Assembly (NCBI GenBank): GCA_904398675.1
Contig: CAJFPI010000080.1
Coordinates: 1 to 15,417 of the forward strand
Source: an uncultured Oscillospiraceae bacterium
Lineage (GTDB): Bacteria > Bacillota > Clostridia > Oscillospirales > Oscillospiraceae
DNA: 15,417 nucleotides
Direction: 5' to 3'
Below, one piece after another: positions 1 to 6,041 of this stretch. Both the position numbers and the translations under genes were made by a program. The number at the start of each line of letters is the position of its first letter. Positions within the stretch are counted from its first letter, which is position 1. The notes under the pieces were generated by a model. The model was given only the letters and a program-made list of their open reading frames with translations, was not told the DNA's origin and did no database searches.

Positions 1-93
1 AACCGCCCCCTGAGCACATATACTTTCCAAAAGATCCGTTATCTTCATATCGTCGGCGTTCACAAACCGGTCCGATAGCTTTATAAGGCTGAC

Positions 94-130
94 ATGGAGG
101 AACCGCCTTCGCCAGAGGCGGTTCCTCCAT
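94..130. terminator. Hairpin downstream of the tyrosine recombinase gene
   Basis: There is a perfect 15-bp inverted repeat: ATGGAGGAACCGCCT at 94-108 pairs with AGGCGGTTCCTCCAT at 116-130 around a 7-nt loop. It lies 8 bp after the stop of the minus-strand recombinase, where a terminator is expected. On the minus strand no clear U tract follows, so intrinsic termination is uncertain. On the plus strand a T-rich stretch (135-158) follows, so it may serve a convergent gene outside the window. Bases 1-93 are too short to assign. Confidence 0.55.
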
Positions 131-137
131 GCTGCTT

Positions 138-1154
138 TTATGGCTCTTTTTTTTCTTTGGTGCGCTGCTTTTGATGGCTCAATGGATTTGCGCGGGCCGC
201 CACCCGCAGCGCCTCGTTATCAATGTGGGTATAGATCTCCGTCGTATTCAGGTGCTCGTGGCCCAGCACCTCCTGGACCGCTTTGACGTCCACGCCGTTT
301 TGCAGCATCAGCGTGGCAGCGGTGTGGCGGAGCTTATGGGCGGAGTACTGGGTGCTGTCCAGCCCCGCGAGGGAGAGATATTTTTTCACCAGTGCGTGGA
401 CTGTCGAGCGGCTGATCCGCTGGTCCCGGGAGGAGAGGAAGAGGGCGTTTTCATCCCGGCCCCGGATAGGCCGGCGCACCGCCAAATATTGATCCAGAGC
501 GTCCTTACAGGCGTCGTTGAGATACACCATCCGCGTCTTGCCGCCTTTTCCCAGCACCCGCAGCGCATCGCCGTGGATGTCCCCGCAATTCAGCCCGATC
601 AGTTCGGAGATCCGCAGGCCGCAGTTGAGAAACAGTGTGAGGATGCAATAGTCCCGTTCACGGAAATTTCCGTCCACTGCATCCAAAAGCTCCACAGATT
701 CCTCCAATGTAAGATATTTTGGCAAGGTTTTTTTCAGCTTTGGCGAATCGATATCTTTTATGGGATTTTCTTTGAGAAGATGGGATTTCGTAAGATAGTT
801 AAAAAATGAACGAAGTGTGGCGATCTTTCTGGCGCGCGAGGCGGCAGAAAGGCCGGTTTCTGAATGGGGGCTGTTGTGGTGTACCTGCCGCTCGCGACTG
901 AGGTAGGACATATAGCTGTATACATCCGTCAGCGTGATAGTCTCCAGAAACGCCGTATCAATATCCCGAATATCAATGGTATCCAGATCCCGGCCGCGCA
1001 GAGCAGGATCCCGGAGCTGTTTCATATAGCGGAAGAAATTCCGGAGATCCAGATAGTATTCATCTACGGTTTTTGGTGAGTGCGCCTTGATCGTCTCATG
1101 GTACGCCAAAAAGTCAATCAAGATTTTGGGAGAATCCAGACGGTATTCCAACAT
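138..1154 (-). CDS. Tyrosine recombinase, XerC/XerD family
   Basis: This is a site-specific tyrosine recombinase that cuts and rejoins DNA through a covalent 3'-phosphotyrosine. From the ATG at 1154 it is 338 aa. An N-terminal SAM-like DNA-binding domain (about 8-125) precedes the catalytic domain (about 145-320). The full catalytic set is visible: Arg181 (GLRISEL), Lys206 (GKGGKTR), His273 and Arg276 (HKLRHTAATL), His299 (LGHEH) and Tyr308 (EIYTHI). An in-frame ATG at 1217 would add 21 residues, but they look unlike the family and have no ribosome binding site, so 1154 is preferred although its own site is weak. The gene lies downstream of radA on the same strand, 213 bp away. Length and intact active site fit a chromosomal Xer protein or a small integrase, and I cannot choose between XerC and XerD. 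There is no att-like repeat around it, so it is probably not the enzyme of the cotJC element. Confidence 0.9.
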   Translation of the reverse strand: MLEYRLDSPKILIDFLAYHETIKAHSPKTVDEYYLDLRNFFRYMKQLRDPALRGRDLDTIDIRDIDTAFLETITLTDVYSYMSYLSRERQVHHNSPHSETGLSAASRARKIATLRSFFNYLTKSHLLKENPIKDIDSPKLKKTLPKYLTLEESVELLDAVDGNFRERDYCILTLFLNCGLRISELIGLNCGDIHGDALRVLGKGGKTRMVYLNDACKDALDQYLAVRRPIRGRDENALFLSSRDQRISRSTVHALVKKYLSLAGLDSTQYSAHKLRHTAATLMLQNGVDVKAVQEVLGHEHLNTTEIYTHIDNEALRVAARANPLSHQKQRTKEKKEP

Positions 1155-1281
1155 AAACAAAATCGTCCCGGCGGGATCTCTGGGGCTGGCGGCAATCCAG
1201 GCTGACAGAAACTGCATTGCTGGGGCCGACTATGTGATTTTGAGCGGCTGCCCGATAGAATGGGTCTTGGCCCTCCCCTAT

Positions 1282-1309
1282 ATTGAACAAAATTTTTATT
1301 TTGTTCAAT
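1282..1309. promoter_or_regulatory. AT-rich 12-bp dyad between radA and the recombinase gene
   Basis: ATTGAACAAAAT (1282-1293) and ATTTTGTTCAAT (1298-1309) form a perfect inverted repeat with a 4-nt centre. On the minus strand the dyad contains a TTGAAC hexamer that could act as a -35 box for the recombinase gene. An AGGGGAGG run follows it at 1272-1279. The GAAC...GTTC ends recall LexA-type boxes, but the spacing is much longer than a LexA site. The stem is all A/T apart from two G-C pairs and lacks a U tract, so an operator fits better than a terminator. Confidence 0.45.
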
Positions 1310-1367
1310 TATGTGCCTGCCGGGAAAACCTCCTCTCTTCCGTAATCCAATATCATTTATCTGCTAG

Positions 1368-2741
1368 CTACGCCTTGCCAAGCACAGCCCGGACTGCCTC
1401 GCCGATATTGTTGACTTGAATCAGATCCAGTCCATCGTAGTGGGGCATCTTACCGGAGTTGCGCTTTGGAACGACGCATTTTCCAAATCCCAGGCGGTGT
1501 ACCTCGGATAGCCGCTGCTCCAGGTGGTTGACAGCACGGAGCTCGCCGGTCAGACCGACTTCGCCGATGGCCACCAGGTCCCCGGGCACCGGCCGGTCCA
1601 CATAGCTGGACGCCAGCGCCAGCACCGCCGCCAGGTCCGCTGCCGGCTCGTCCAGCGTCAGGCCGCCGATAATGTTCATAAACGCATCACAGCCGGACAG
1701 CCGCATGCCGCCCCGTTTTTCCAGCACCGCCATCAGCATGACGGCCCGGTTGAAGTCAAATCCGTTGCTGGTCCGCCGCGGCGAAGAGGCGCTGCTGGGG
1801 GCGATCAGGGCCTGGATTTCTGCCAGCACCGGCCGGACACCCTCCATCACACAGGTGACACAGGTGCCGGAGGCCCCCTCCGGCCGGCCCTCCAGCAGCA
1901 TTTTGGAGGGGTTTTCCACCTCGGACAGGCCGCGGTTTTGCATCTCGAAGACGCCGATCTCATTGGTGGCGCCAAAGCGGTTTTTTGCCGCCCGTAAAAT
2001 CCGATAGCTGTTATGTGCGTCCCCCTCAAAATAGAGGACACAGTCCACCATATGCTCCAGCACCTTCGGTCCGGCAATGGCGCCGTCCTTATTGACGTGG
2101 CCGATGATAAAAACTGTGATCCCCTGCCGTTTCGCCAGGTCCATTAATGTCAAGGTACATCCCTTTACCTGCCCGATGCTGCCGGGAGGCGAATCCAGGC
2201 TGGATTGGTACAGCGTCTGGATGGAGTCCACCATCAAAATGTCCGGGCCGGTTTCATAGATCGTCTCCAAAATATCTTCCATATTTGTCTCAGAGAGAAG
2301 ATAGAGGGACTCCCCTGTTACCTGCAGCCGCTGCGCCCGCAGTTTCAGCTGACCAAGGGACTCCTCCCCGGAGACATATAGGACCTTGGAGGCGGTACAC
2401 AGGACGCTGCAGATCTGCAGCAGCAGTGTGCTTTTTCCAATGCCCGGGGCGCCGCCCACAAGAACCAGGGATCCCTTCACCGCTCCCCCGCCCAGTACGC
2501 GGTCCAGCTCGCGGAGTCCTGTGGAAAAGCGGATCTCCTCCACCCTGTCGATTTCCGACAATTGACAGGCCCTGGCCGGTCCTGCGCTACGGGACCGGCC
2601 AGGGCTGTTCTGGCTGCCCCGGCTTTTTGCGGCCGGCTGCTCAACAATCGTATTCCACGCGCCGCAGGCGGGACACTTCCCCGCCCATTTGGGCGTCTCG
2701 TTTCCGCACTGCGTACAATAAAACAGGGTCCTTGCCTTCAT
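1368..2741 (-). CDS. radA: DNA repair protein RadA (Sms)
   Basis: RadA is a RecA-related ATPase that helps process recombination intermediates and extend D-loops together with RecA. The product is 457 aa, the usual length. In order it shows a four-cysteine zinc finger (Cys9, Cys12, Cys23, Cys26), a RecA-like ATPase core with Walker A GGAPGIGKST at 96-105, a Walker B-like LMVDS near 169-173, the RadA hallmark KNRFG at 253-257, and a C-terminal Lon-like domain (about 300-457). An AAGGGG ribosome binding site precedes the ATG. The gene follows cwlD by 43 bp on the same strand, so the two are probably cotranscribed, with the tyrosine recombinase further downstream. Nothing is missing, and the identification is secure. 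Confidence 0.97.
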   Translation of the reverse strand: MKARTLFYCTQCGNETPKWAGKCPACGAWNTIVEQPAAKSRGSQNSPGRSRSAGPARACQLSEIDRVEEIRFSTGLRELDRVLGGGAVKGSLVLVGGAPGIGKSTLLLQICSVLCTASKVLYVSGEESLGQLKLRAQRLQVTGESLYLLSETNMEDILETIYETGPDILMVDSIQTLYQSSLDSPPGSIGQVKGCTLTLMDLAKRQGITVFIIGHVNKDGAIAGPKVLEHMVDCVLYFEGDAHNSYRILRAAKNRFGATNEIGVFEMQNRGLSEVENPSKMLLEGRPEGASGTCVTCVMEGVRPVLAEIQALIAPSSASSPRRTSNGFDFNRAVMLMAVLEKRGGMRLSGCDAFMNIIGGLTLDEPAADLAAVLALASSYVDRPVPGDLVAIGEVGLTGELRAVNHLEQRLSEVHRLGFGKCVVPKRNSGKMPHYDGLDLIQVNNIGEAVRAVLGKA

Positions 2742-2784
2742 GGCGATTTGTTCCCCTTCCCTTTCCTTTGTATTTCACAAAAAA

Positions 2785-3540
2785 TCAGCCTGGTGACGGC
2801 GTCCCGGCCGATACATTTGCGGTAATGCCGGATAAAAGGCCGGCGGCAACGGAAATTGCCAGGAGCGTCTGGTGCTCCCCCGTTTTCAGCAGCGCAGTTT
2901 CCTCTGCATTGGACAGGAAACCGCACTCCACCAGCACACCGGCGCATTGGATATGGCTCATCAGATAGACGGAGGAGTCAATGACCTTGGCATCCTTTTC
3001 ATTTCCAAGGTTTACCGCCTGATTCAACCGGTCCTGGATCACAGCAGCCAACGCCTCTCCGCCTTCCGCCTGATTACAGAACGCCTGGGCTCCGTGGACG
3101 CTCTTGGCCTGGGGCAGGCTGTTCTGGTGGATGGAGAGCAGAATCGCGCTGGGGTAACTGTTCACGAACTCCACCCGGTTGCGGATGTCAGATACCTTTT
3201 TTTCCCGCAGGGTAGACGCTCCCTCAGAGTAGATGGAGATGTCGCTGTCCCGCGTCATAACGGGCTCCCGGCCGAGAAAGACCAGGATTTCTTGCAGCCG
3301 CTGGGCCACCTCCAGGTTGATCTGGGACTCCACAGTGCCGTCCGCCGCCACGGCGCCGCCGTCTTCTCCTCCATGGCCCGGATCGATGATGATAGTCAGG
3401 CTGCCGTCCTCTGCCAGAAACATACTTGTCTCAAGTGCCGGCTGCGCCGCGCCGCGCCATAAAATGAAGATAAACAAAACGAAAAACACCAGCGCCCCTA
3501 ATGCCAGCGCCAGATGCCCTTTCCGGAGCACACAAAACAT
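2785..3540 (-). CDS. cwlD: N-acetylmuramoyl-L-alanine amidase, CwlD-like
   Basis: This is a zinc amidase of the Amidase_3 family, which splits the bond between muramic acid and the stem peptide. CwlD proteins act in making muramic-delta-lactam in spore cortex, needed for germination. From the ATG at 3540 it is 251 aa. An N-terminal membrane anchor or uncleaved signal (about 9-28) is followed by the catalytic domain (49-240). Zinc ligands are visible as His56 (DPGHGG), Glu71 and His138 (SIHQN), with catalytic Glu205 (VECGFLSN). The ATG at 3540 has an AAGGGGGTG site 7 nt upstream, while the earlier in-frame ATG at 3561 has only a weak one. It is the first gene of a likely cwlD-radA operon and is divergent from the coat genes. 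CwlD rather than a vegetative amidase is favoured by the small size, the single domain and the sporulation neighbours. Confidence 0.85.
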   Translation of the reverse strand: MFCVLRKGHLALALGALVFFVLFIFILWRGAAQPALETSMFLAEDGSLTIIIDPGHGGEDGGAVAADGTVESQINLEVAQRLQEILVFLGREPVMTRDSDISIYSEGASTLREKKVSDIRNRVEFVNSYPSAILLSIHQNSLPQAKSVHGAQAFCNQAEGGEALAAVIQDRLNQAVNLGNEKDAKVIDSSVYLMSHIQCAGVLVECGFLSNAEETALLKTGEHQTLLAISVAAGLLSGITANVSAGTPSPG

Positions 3541-3585
3541 GCCGCCACCCCCTTGCCTCATCCTATGGCGGGGCGGCCTGTCTGT

Positions 3586-3610
3586 ATTCTACCACATTTC
3601 CCTGGAAATG
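3586..3610. promoter_or_regulatory. Candidate cwlD promoter with overlapping 16-bp dyad
   Basis: On the minus strand TAGAAT (3586-3591) preceded by TGG makes a plausible extended -10 box 46 nt before the cwlD start codon. Just upstream, CATTTCC and GGAAATG (3595-3601 and 3604-3610) form a perfect 7-bp-arm dyad that would cover the spacer, a position suited to a regulator. No good -35 is seen. The sigma factor cannot be told from this. Confidence 0.4.
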
Positions 3611-3643
3611 GGAATGCCGCAGTAGCCGGATGGAGGGGAAAAT

Positions 3644-3703
3644 CATAGGATGGAGCAGGCGGCACGGTGCCGCCGCGCCGCCTGCAATGCCAGAGACAGG
3701 AGG
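3644..3703 (+). promoter_or_regulatory. 5' region of the cotJ operon: possible sporulation -10, hairpin and ribosome binding site
   Basis: CATAGGAT at 3644-3651 resembles the CATAnnnT -10 of sigma-E and sigma-K promoters, but no convincing -35 stands at the right distance. Two mutually exclusive stems follow: GGCGGCA/TGCCGCC (3658-3664 with 3668-3674) and GCAGGCGG/CCGCCTGC (3655-3662 with 3678-3685). AGGAGG at 3698-3703 is the ribosome binding site of the cotJA-cotJB fusion gene. The promoter call is tentative and the ribosome binding site is clear. Confidence 0.35.
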
Positions 3704-3711
3704 AATGCTCA

Positions 3712-4167
3712 TTGCAGATGGAAAATAATACCCATGCCTGCGGCGTGATGGAGGGGAAACTGCCCGGATCCTGTGCGCCCATGGTGTTCCCATATATCCC
3801 CATGCAGGAAACCAACCCTCAGACCTACTCCCAGCAGGAGGGGCTTGCAAACGGGACGCTGTTCCCGGGGCTGAACCTGCCCTTCTTCCGCGATATAAAA
3901 AGCCGCTTTTCCTGCGATAACCAGGCCCTGTGCGAGCTGATGGCCCTGGATTTTGCCATTACGGAGCTGGGGCTCTATCTTGACACCCATAAAAATGACA
4001 AGGACGCCTTCGCTCTCTTCTCCAACTATGTCCGCCTCTATCAAGAGGGAAAAGAGAAGTATGAAAAGCAGTACGGTCCGCTGAATCAGACCGCCGCCGC
4101 CCGCAGCGGCAGCTATACCTGGCTCAGTGATCCGTGGCCCTGGGAAGTGGAAGGAGGAAAGGCGTAA
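3712..4167 (+). CDS. Spore coat protein, CotJA-CotJB fusion
   Basis: This is one reading frame joining two small coat proteins that are usually encoded separately. Numbered from the ATG at 3718 (149 aa), residues about 20-60 match the CotJA pattern (APMVFPYIPMQ, then an EEGL-like QQEGL and GTLFPGLNLPF). Residues about 65-149 match CotJB (LDFAITELGLYLDTH, KYEKQYGPL, and the WLSDPWPWE tail). CotJA and CotJB form part of the coat together with CotJC, a manganese-catalase relative. The start is either TTG at 3712, which is 8 nt after AGGAGG, or ATG at 3718, which is 14 nt after it; TTG fits the spacing better and adds two residues. The stop codon overlaps the cotJC start codon (TAATG), so the two are translationally coupled. 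Expression in the mother cell is expected from the family. Family recognition is from memory of conserved motifs. Confidence 0.88.
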   Translation: MQMENNTHACGVMEGKLPGSCAPMVFPYIPMQETNPQTYSQQEGLANGTLFPGLNLPFFRDIKSRFSCDNQALCELMALDFAITELGLYLDTHKNDKDAFALFSNYVRLYQEGKEKYEKQYGPLNQTAAARSGSYTWLSDPWPWEVEGGKA

Positions 4168-4349
4168 TGTTTGTCTATGAGAAGAAACTGCAGTATCCCG
4201 TCCGGATCAAGAACACCAATCCCAAGCTGGCGTCCTGGATCATCTCCCAGTACGGCGGGCCGGACGGGGAGCTGGGGGCCTCCCTCCGCTATCTCAGCCA
4301 GCGGTTCTCCATGCCCTATCCGGAGCTGAAGGGTCTCCTGACCGATATC
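4167..4349 (+). CDS. cotJC: CotJC, N-terminal part (61 codons), interrupted by the element
   Basis: The first 61 residues of the spore coat protein CotJC, a manganese-catalase-family protein, are encoded here. Family motifs are YEKKLQYPV, QYGGPDGELGASLRYLSQR and LLTDI, and Glu36 in GELGAS would be a metal ligand. An AGGAGG site (4153-4158) precedes the ATG, which overlaps the stop of the cotJA-cotJB fusion. At codon 62 the gene enters the repeat GGTACAGAGG and then leaves the family: GTE is followed by GRKWLPSL instead of ELGHLEM. The same frame stays open inside the element to 5954, antisense to the recombinase, and that stretch is not CotJC. The missing part is at 13469-13882 in the same orientation. 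The gene is therefore split and not simply truncated. Confidence 0.95.
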
Positions 4350-4359
4350 GGTACAGAGG
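4350..4359 (+). repeat. attL core: direct repeat GGTACAGAGG
   Basis: This is the left copy of a 10-bp direct repeat that marks both ends of the element. The left flank is coat-gene sequence (GACCGATATC) and the right flank is element sequence (GACGGAAATGG). The next base differs between the copies (G4360 against A13479), and the preceding base also differs (C4349 against A13468), so the identical core is exactly 10 bp. It encodes Gly-Thr-Glu plus the first base of the next Glu codon of CotJC. A 12-bp palindrome ACCGATATCGGT (4341-4352) overlaps its left edge. Confidence 0.93.
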
Positions 4360-4379
4360 GACGGAAATGGCTCCCCTCC

Positions 4380-5726
4380 CTATCCGCCCAGCCGGAAGAT
4401 CCACCGCTGCGGGAGCTGGTAAAGACAGATCTCCACATGGCCGTCAGAATAAACGGTGATTGCCTCCAATACTTCGCGAAAAAAGGCGTCCCCCTCCGGC
4501 GTTCCCAGAGCAAGGGACGGCAGGAGAGCGCGGAGCATATCGGCCCACGCCGCCTGCCCGTCTCCGGTCACCCTGTGGAGAAGGCACGCTGTGCTGCGGA
4601 CAGCCTCCTCCCATATGGGTGGCAAGGATTGGAGGCAGCAATGGAGCATCTCCCCTGCCGCGGCGTCGGAGATCTGCCGCCCAATGCCGCACCCCTCCCC
4701 TGCCGCCCCCGCCCGGCAGGCTCTGCCGCAGCGCCAATAGCGGTAGCGGCTGCCGTCGCTGCGGATTTTCTGCCGGGACACAAAAGAGCTGCCGCAGCAG
4801 CCGCAGCGAATTTTGCCGGAGAGCGGGTGTCGCCCCCTTCCCCCGCCGGCCGGCCCTGGGCGGCCCCTGGATGCCAGCCGCCGCTGGACCTGCTCCCACA
4901 GCGGCCGGTCAATGACCGGCTCATGGTGATCCCGCAGGACGATCTGCGGCTCCTCCCCCCGGTTGGCCCGCTTTTTGTGGGTGAGATAGTCCGGCGTATA
5001 GGTCTTTTTCTGGACCAGGTCCCCCACATATTTCTCATTCTTCAAAATTTTTCGGATCACGCTGCCGGACCAGCGGGCGAAGCCCCGGTTGGTTTTCTGC
5101 CCCTCGCTCTGGAGAAGGGCGGCAATCCGCTCCGCGCCCCAGCCCTCTACGCCATAGAGGAAAAAGATACGCCGCACCAGTGCCGCGCCCTCCGGCTCAA
5201 CGGTCAGTCTCCCCTGCTCCAGGCGGTAGCCCAGAAGGGAGCGGCCGAAAACCACCCCTCTCTCCATCTGCCGGGTCTGGCCCCACTTGACCCGCTGGGA
5301 GGTCCGGCGGCTCTCCTCCTGGGCGATGGAGCCGAGAATGGACAGGCGCAGCTCCGCGTCCGGCTCCAGCGTATCAATGCCGTCGTTGAGGAACCGGACG
5401 CCGACGCCCAGTTGTTTCAGCTCCCTGGTATATTGGATCGTATCCAGAATGTTGCGGGAAAAACGGCTGATCTCCTTGGTGACGATCAGGGAAAAGTATC
5501 CGTTCCTGGCGTCCTCCAGCATGCGGAGGAAGGCCTGCCTCTTCCGGGTGGAGGTGCCGGTCACCCCCTCGTCGGCGTAGATCTGATAGAGCTGCCAGTC
5601 CGGACAGCCGGCGATGTACGCCTCAAAATATGCCTTCTGGCTTGCAAAGGAGCTGCGCTGGTCCTCCTTATCTGTGGAGACGCGGCAGTAGGCGGCCACC
5701 ATCCGCCGCGCGCTACTGTGCTCCAT
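4380..5726 (-). CDS. Serine recombinase of the cotJC element (SpoIVCA-like)
   Basis: This is a 448-aa site-specific serine recombinase, the likely enzyme for excising the element. In order it shows a resolvase-type catalytic domain (about 9-150) with Ser17 as nucleophile in AYCRVSTDKEDQ and the SRFSRN arginine motif at 87-92; a Recombinase domain (about 160-275); and a zinc ribbon starting CGCC at 308-311 with further cysteines at 333, 337 and 346. It is a little shorter than most large serine recombinases, with little room for a long coiled coil after the ribbon. The ATG at 5726 is chosen because the family begins there. Earlier in-frame codons back to 6002 read as the antisense or alternate frame of the small ORF. 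It has no clear ribosome binding site but overlaps the small upstream ORF by 14 bp, suggesting translational coupling. Its 3' end faces the left end of the element. Confidence 0.95.
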   Translation of the reverse strand: MEHSSARRMVAAYCRVSTDKEDQRSSFASQKAYFEAYIAGCPDWQLYQIYADEGVTGTSTRKRQAFLRMLEDARNGYFSLIVTKEISRFSRNILDTIQYTRELKQLGVGVRFLNDGIDTLEPDAELRLSILGSIAQEESRRTSQRVKWGQTRQMERGVVFGRSLLGYRLEQGRLTVEPEGAALVRRIFFLYGVEGWGAERIAALLQSEGQKTNRGFARWSGSVIRKILKNEKYVGDLVQKKTYTPDYLTHKKRANRGEEPQIVLRDHHEPVIDRPLWEQVQRRLASRGRPGPAGGGRGRHPLSGKIRCGCCGSSFVSRQKIRSDGSRYRYWRCGRACRAGAAGEGCGIGRQISDAAAGEMLHCCLQSLPPIWEEAVRSTACLLHRVTGDGQAAWADMLRALLPSLALGTPEGDAFFREVLEAITVYSDGHVEICLYQLPQRWIFRLGG

Positions 5727-5934
5727 TCTGACTGCCGACGCGCTGTGAGGAAAGCGCCCGGAGGCATTGAAGCAGCGCCGCCTCCTCCAGCTCACCCTGC
5801 TGCCGCAGCGCCAGGAGCAGCCCCCGCTGGCAGCAGTGAAAGAAATCCGGCTGTACTGCGGCGGAGAGCGGCTGATCATTTTGGATCTCCACCAGCGTTG
5901 GATGGATGCCCCTGTGTCCCTTTCTCTGTTCCAT
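5713..5934 (-). CDS. Small ORF coupled to the recombinase, possible directionality or helper factor
   Basis: I do not recognise this 73-aa product. It is real on gene-structure grounds: an AAGGAG site stands 8 nt before the ATG at 5934, and its last 14 bp overlap the recombinase start, which lacks its own site. The protein begins MEQRKGHRG, has a middle segment PDFFHCCQRGLLLALRQQ with paired cysteines, and ends in a Leu/Ala/Glu-rich helix (GELEEAALLQCLRAL). It has no signal or membrane segment. A GTG two codons upstream (5940) is a less well-spaced alternative. Small proteins next to serine recombinases often steer integration against excision (for example SprB of SPbeta), so a recombination directionality role is a reasonable guess. 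A translational leader or an unrelated small cytoplasmic protein is equally possible. Confidence 0.7.
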   Translation of the reverse strand: MEQRKGHRGIHPTLVEIQNDQPLSAAVQPDFFHCCQRGLLLALRQQGELEEAALLQCLRALSSQRVGSQNGAQ

Positions 5935-5962
5935 GTGCACCTCTCCTTACATGAAATCAGAT

Positions 5963-5991
5963 CCCCGGGGGACGGCATCCGTCCCCCGGGG
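5963..5991. terminator. GC-rich 13-bp hairpin between the kinase gene and the recombinase operon
   Basis: CCCCGGGGGACGG (5963-5975) and CCGTCCCCCGGGG (5979-5991) form a perfect stem with a 3-nt loop. It stands 51 bp past the stop of the histidine kinase gene and 29 bp before the small recombinase-operon ORF, on the same strand. It may end kinase transcription, or fold in the leader of the recombinase mRNA. No U tract follows on either strand, so intrinsic termination is unproven. Confidence 0.5.
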
Positions 5992-6041
5992 TCCCATTTC
6001 ACTGTATTCCCGTTTTGCCGGAAAGAGACCGGGCCGCTCCC

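Noticed and set aside
1..93. Possible partial gene at the left edge (a minus-strand frame reading ITDLLESICAQGAV)
   Set aside because: Two plus-strand frames are equally open over this short stretch, and the minus-strand frame has no start with a ribosome binding site. Not enough sequence to decide.
138..1154. The tyrosine recombinase as the enzyme that moves the cotJC element
   Set aside because: It lies over 3 kb outside the element and belongs to another recombinase family. The serine recombinase inside the element next to the left repeat is the natural candidate.
1114..1308. A 64-codon minus-strand frame starting with TTG inside the AT-rich dyad
   Set aside because: The nearest AGGAGG is 20 nt away, the frame overlaps the recombinase gene, and no family pattern is visible.
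4134..5954. A 606-codon plus-strand open frame that begins near the cotJC start
   Set aside because: Only codons 4167-4349, plus the core repeat, are CotJC. The remainder is the antisense of the recombinase and small ORF, with low-complexity Ala/Pro/Gly composition.
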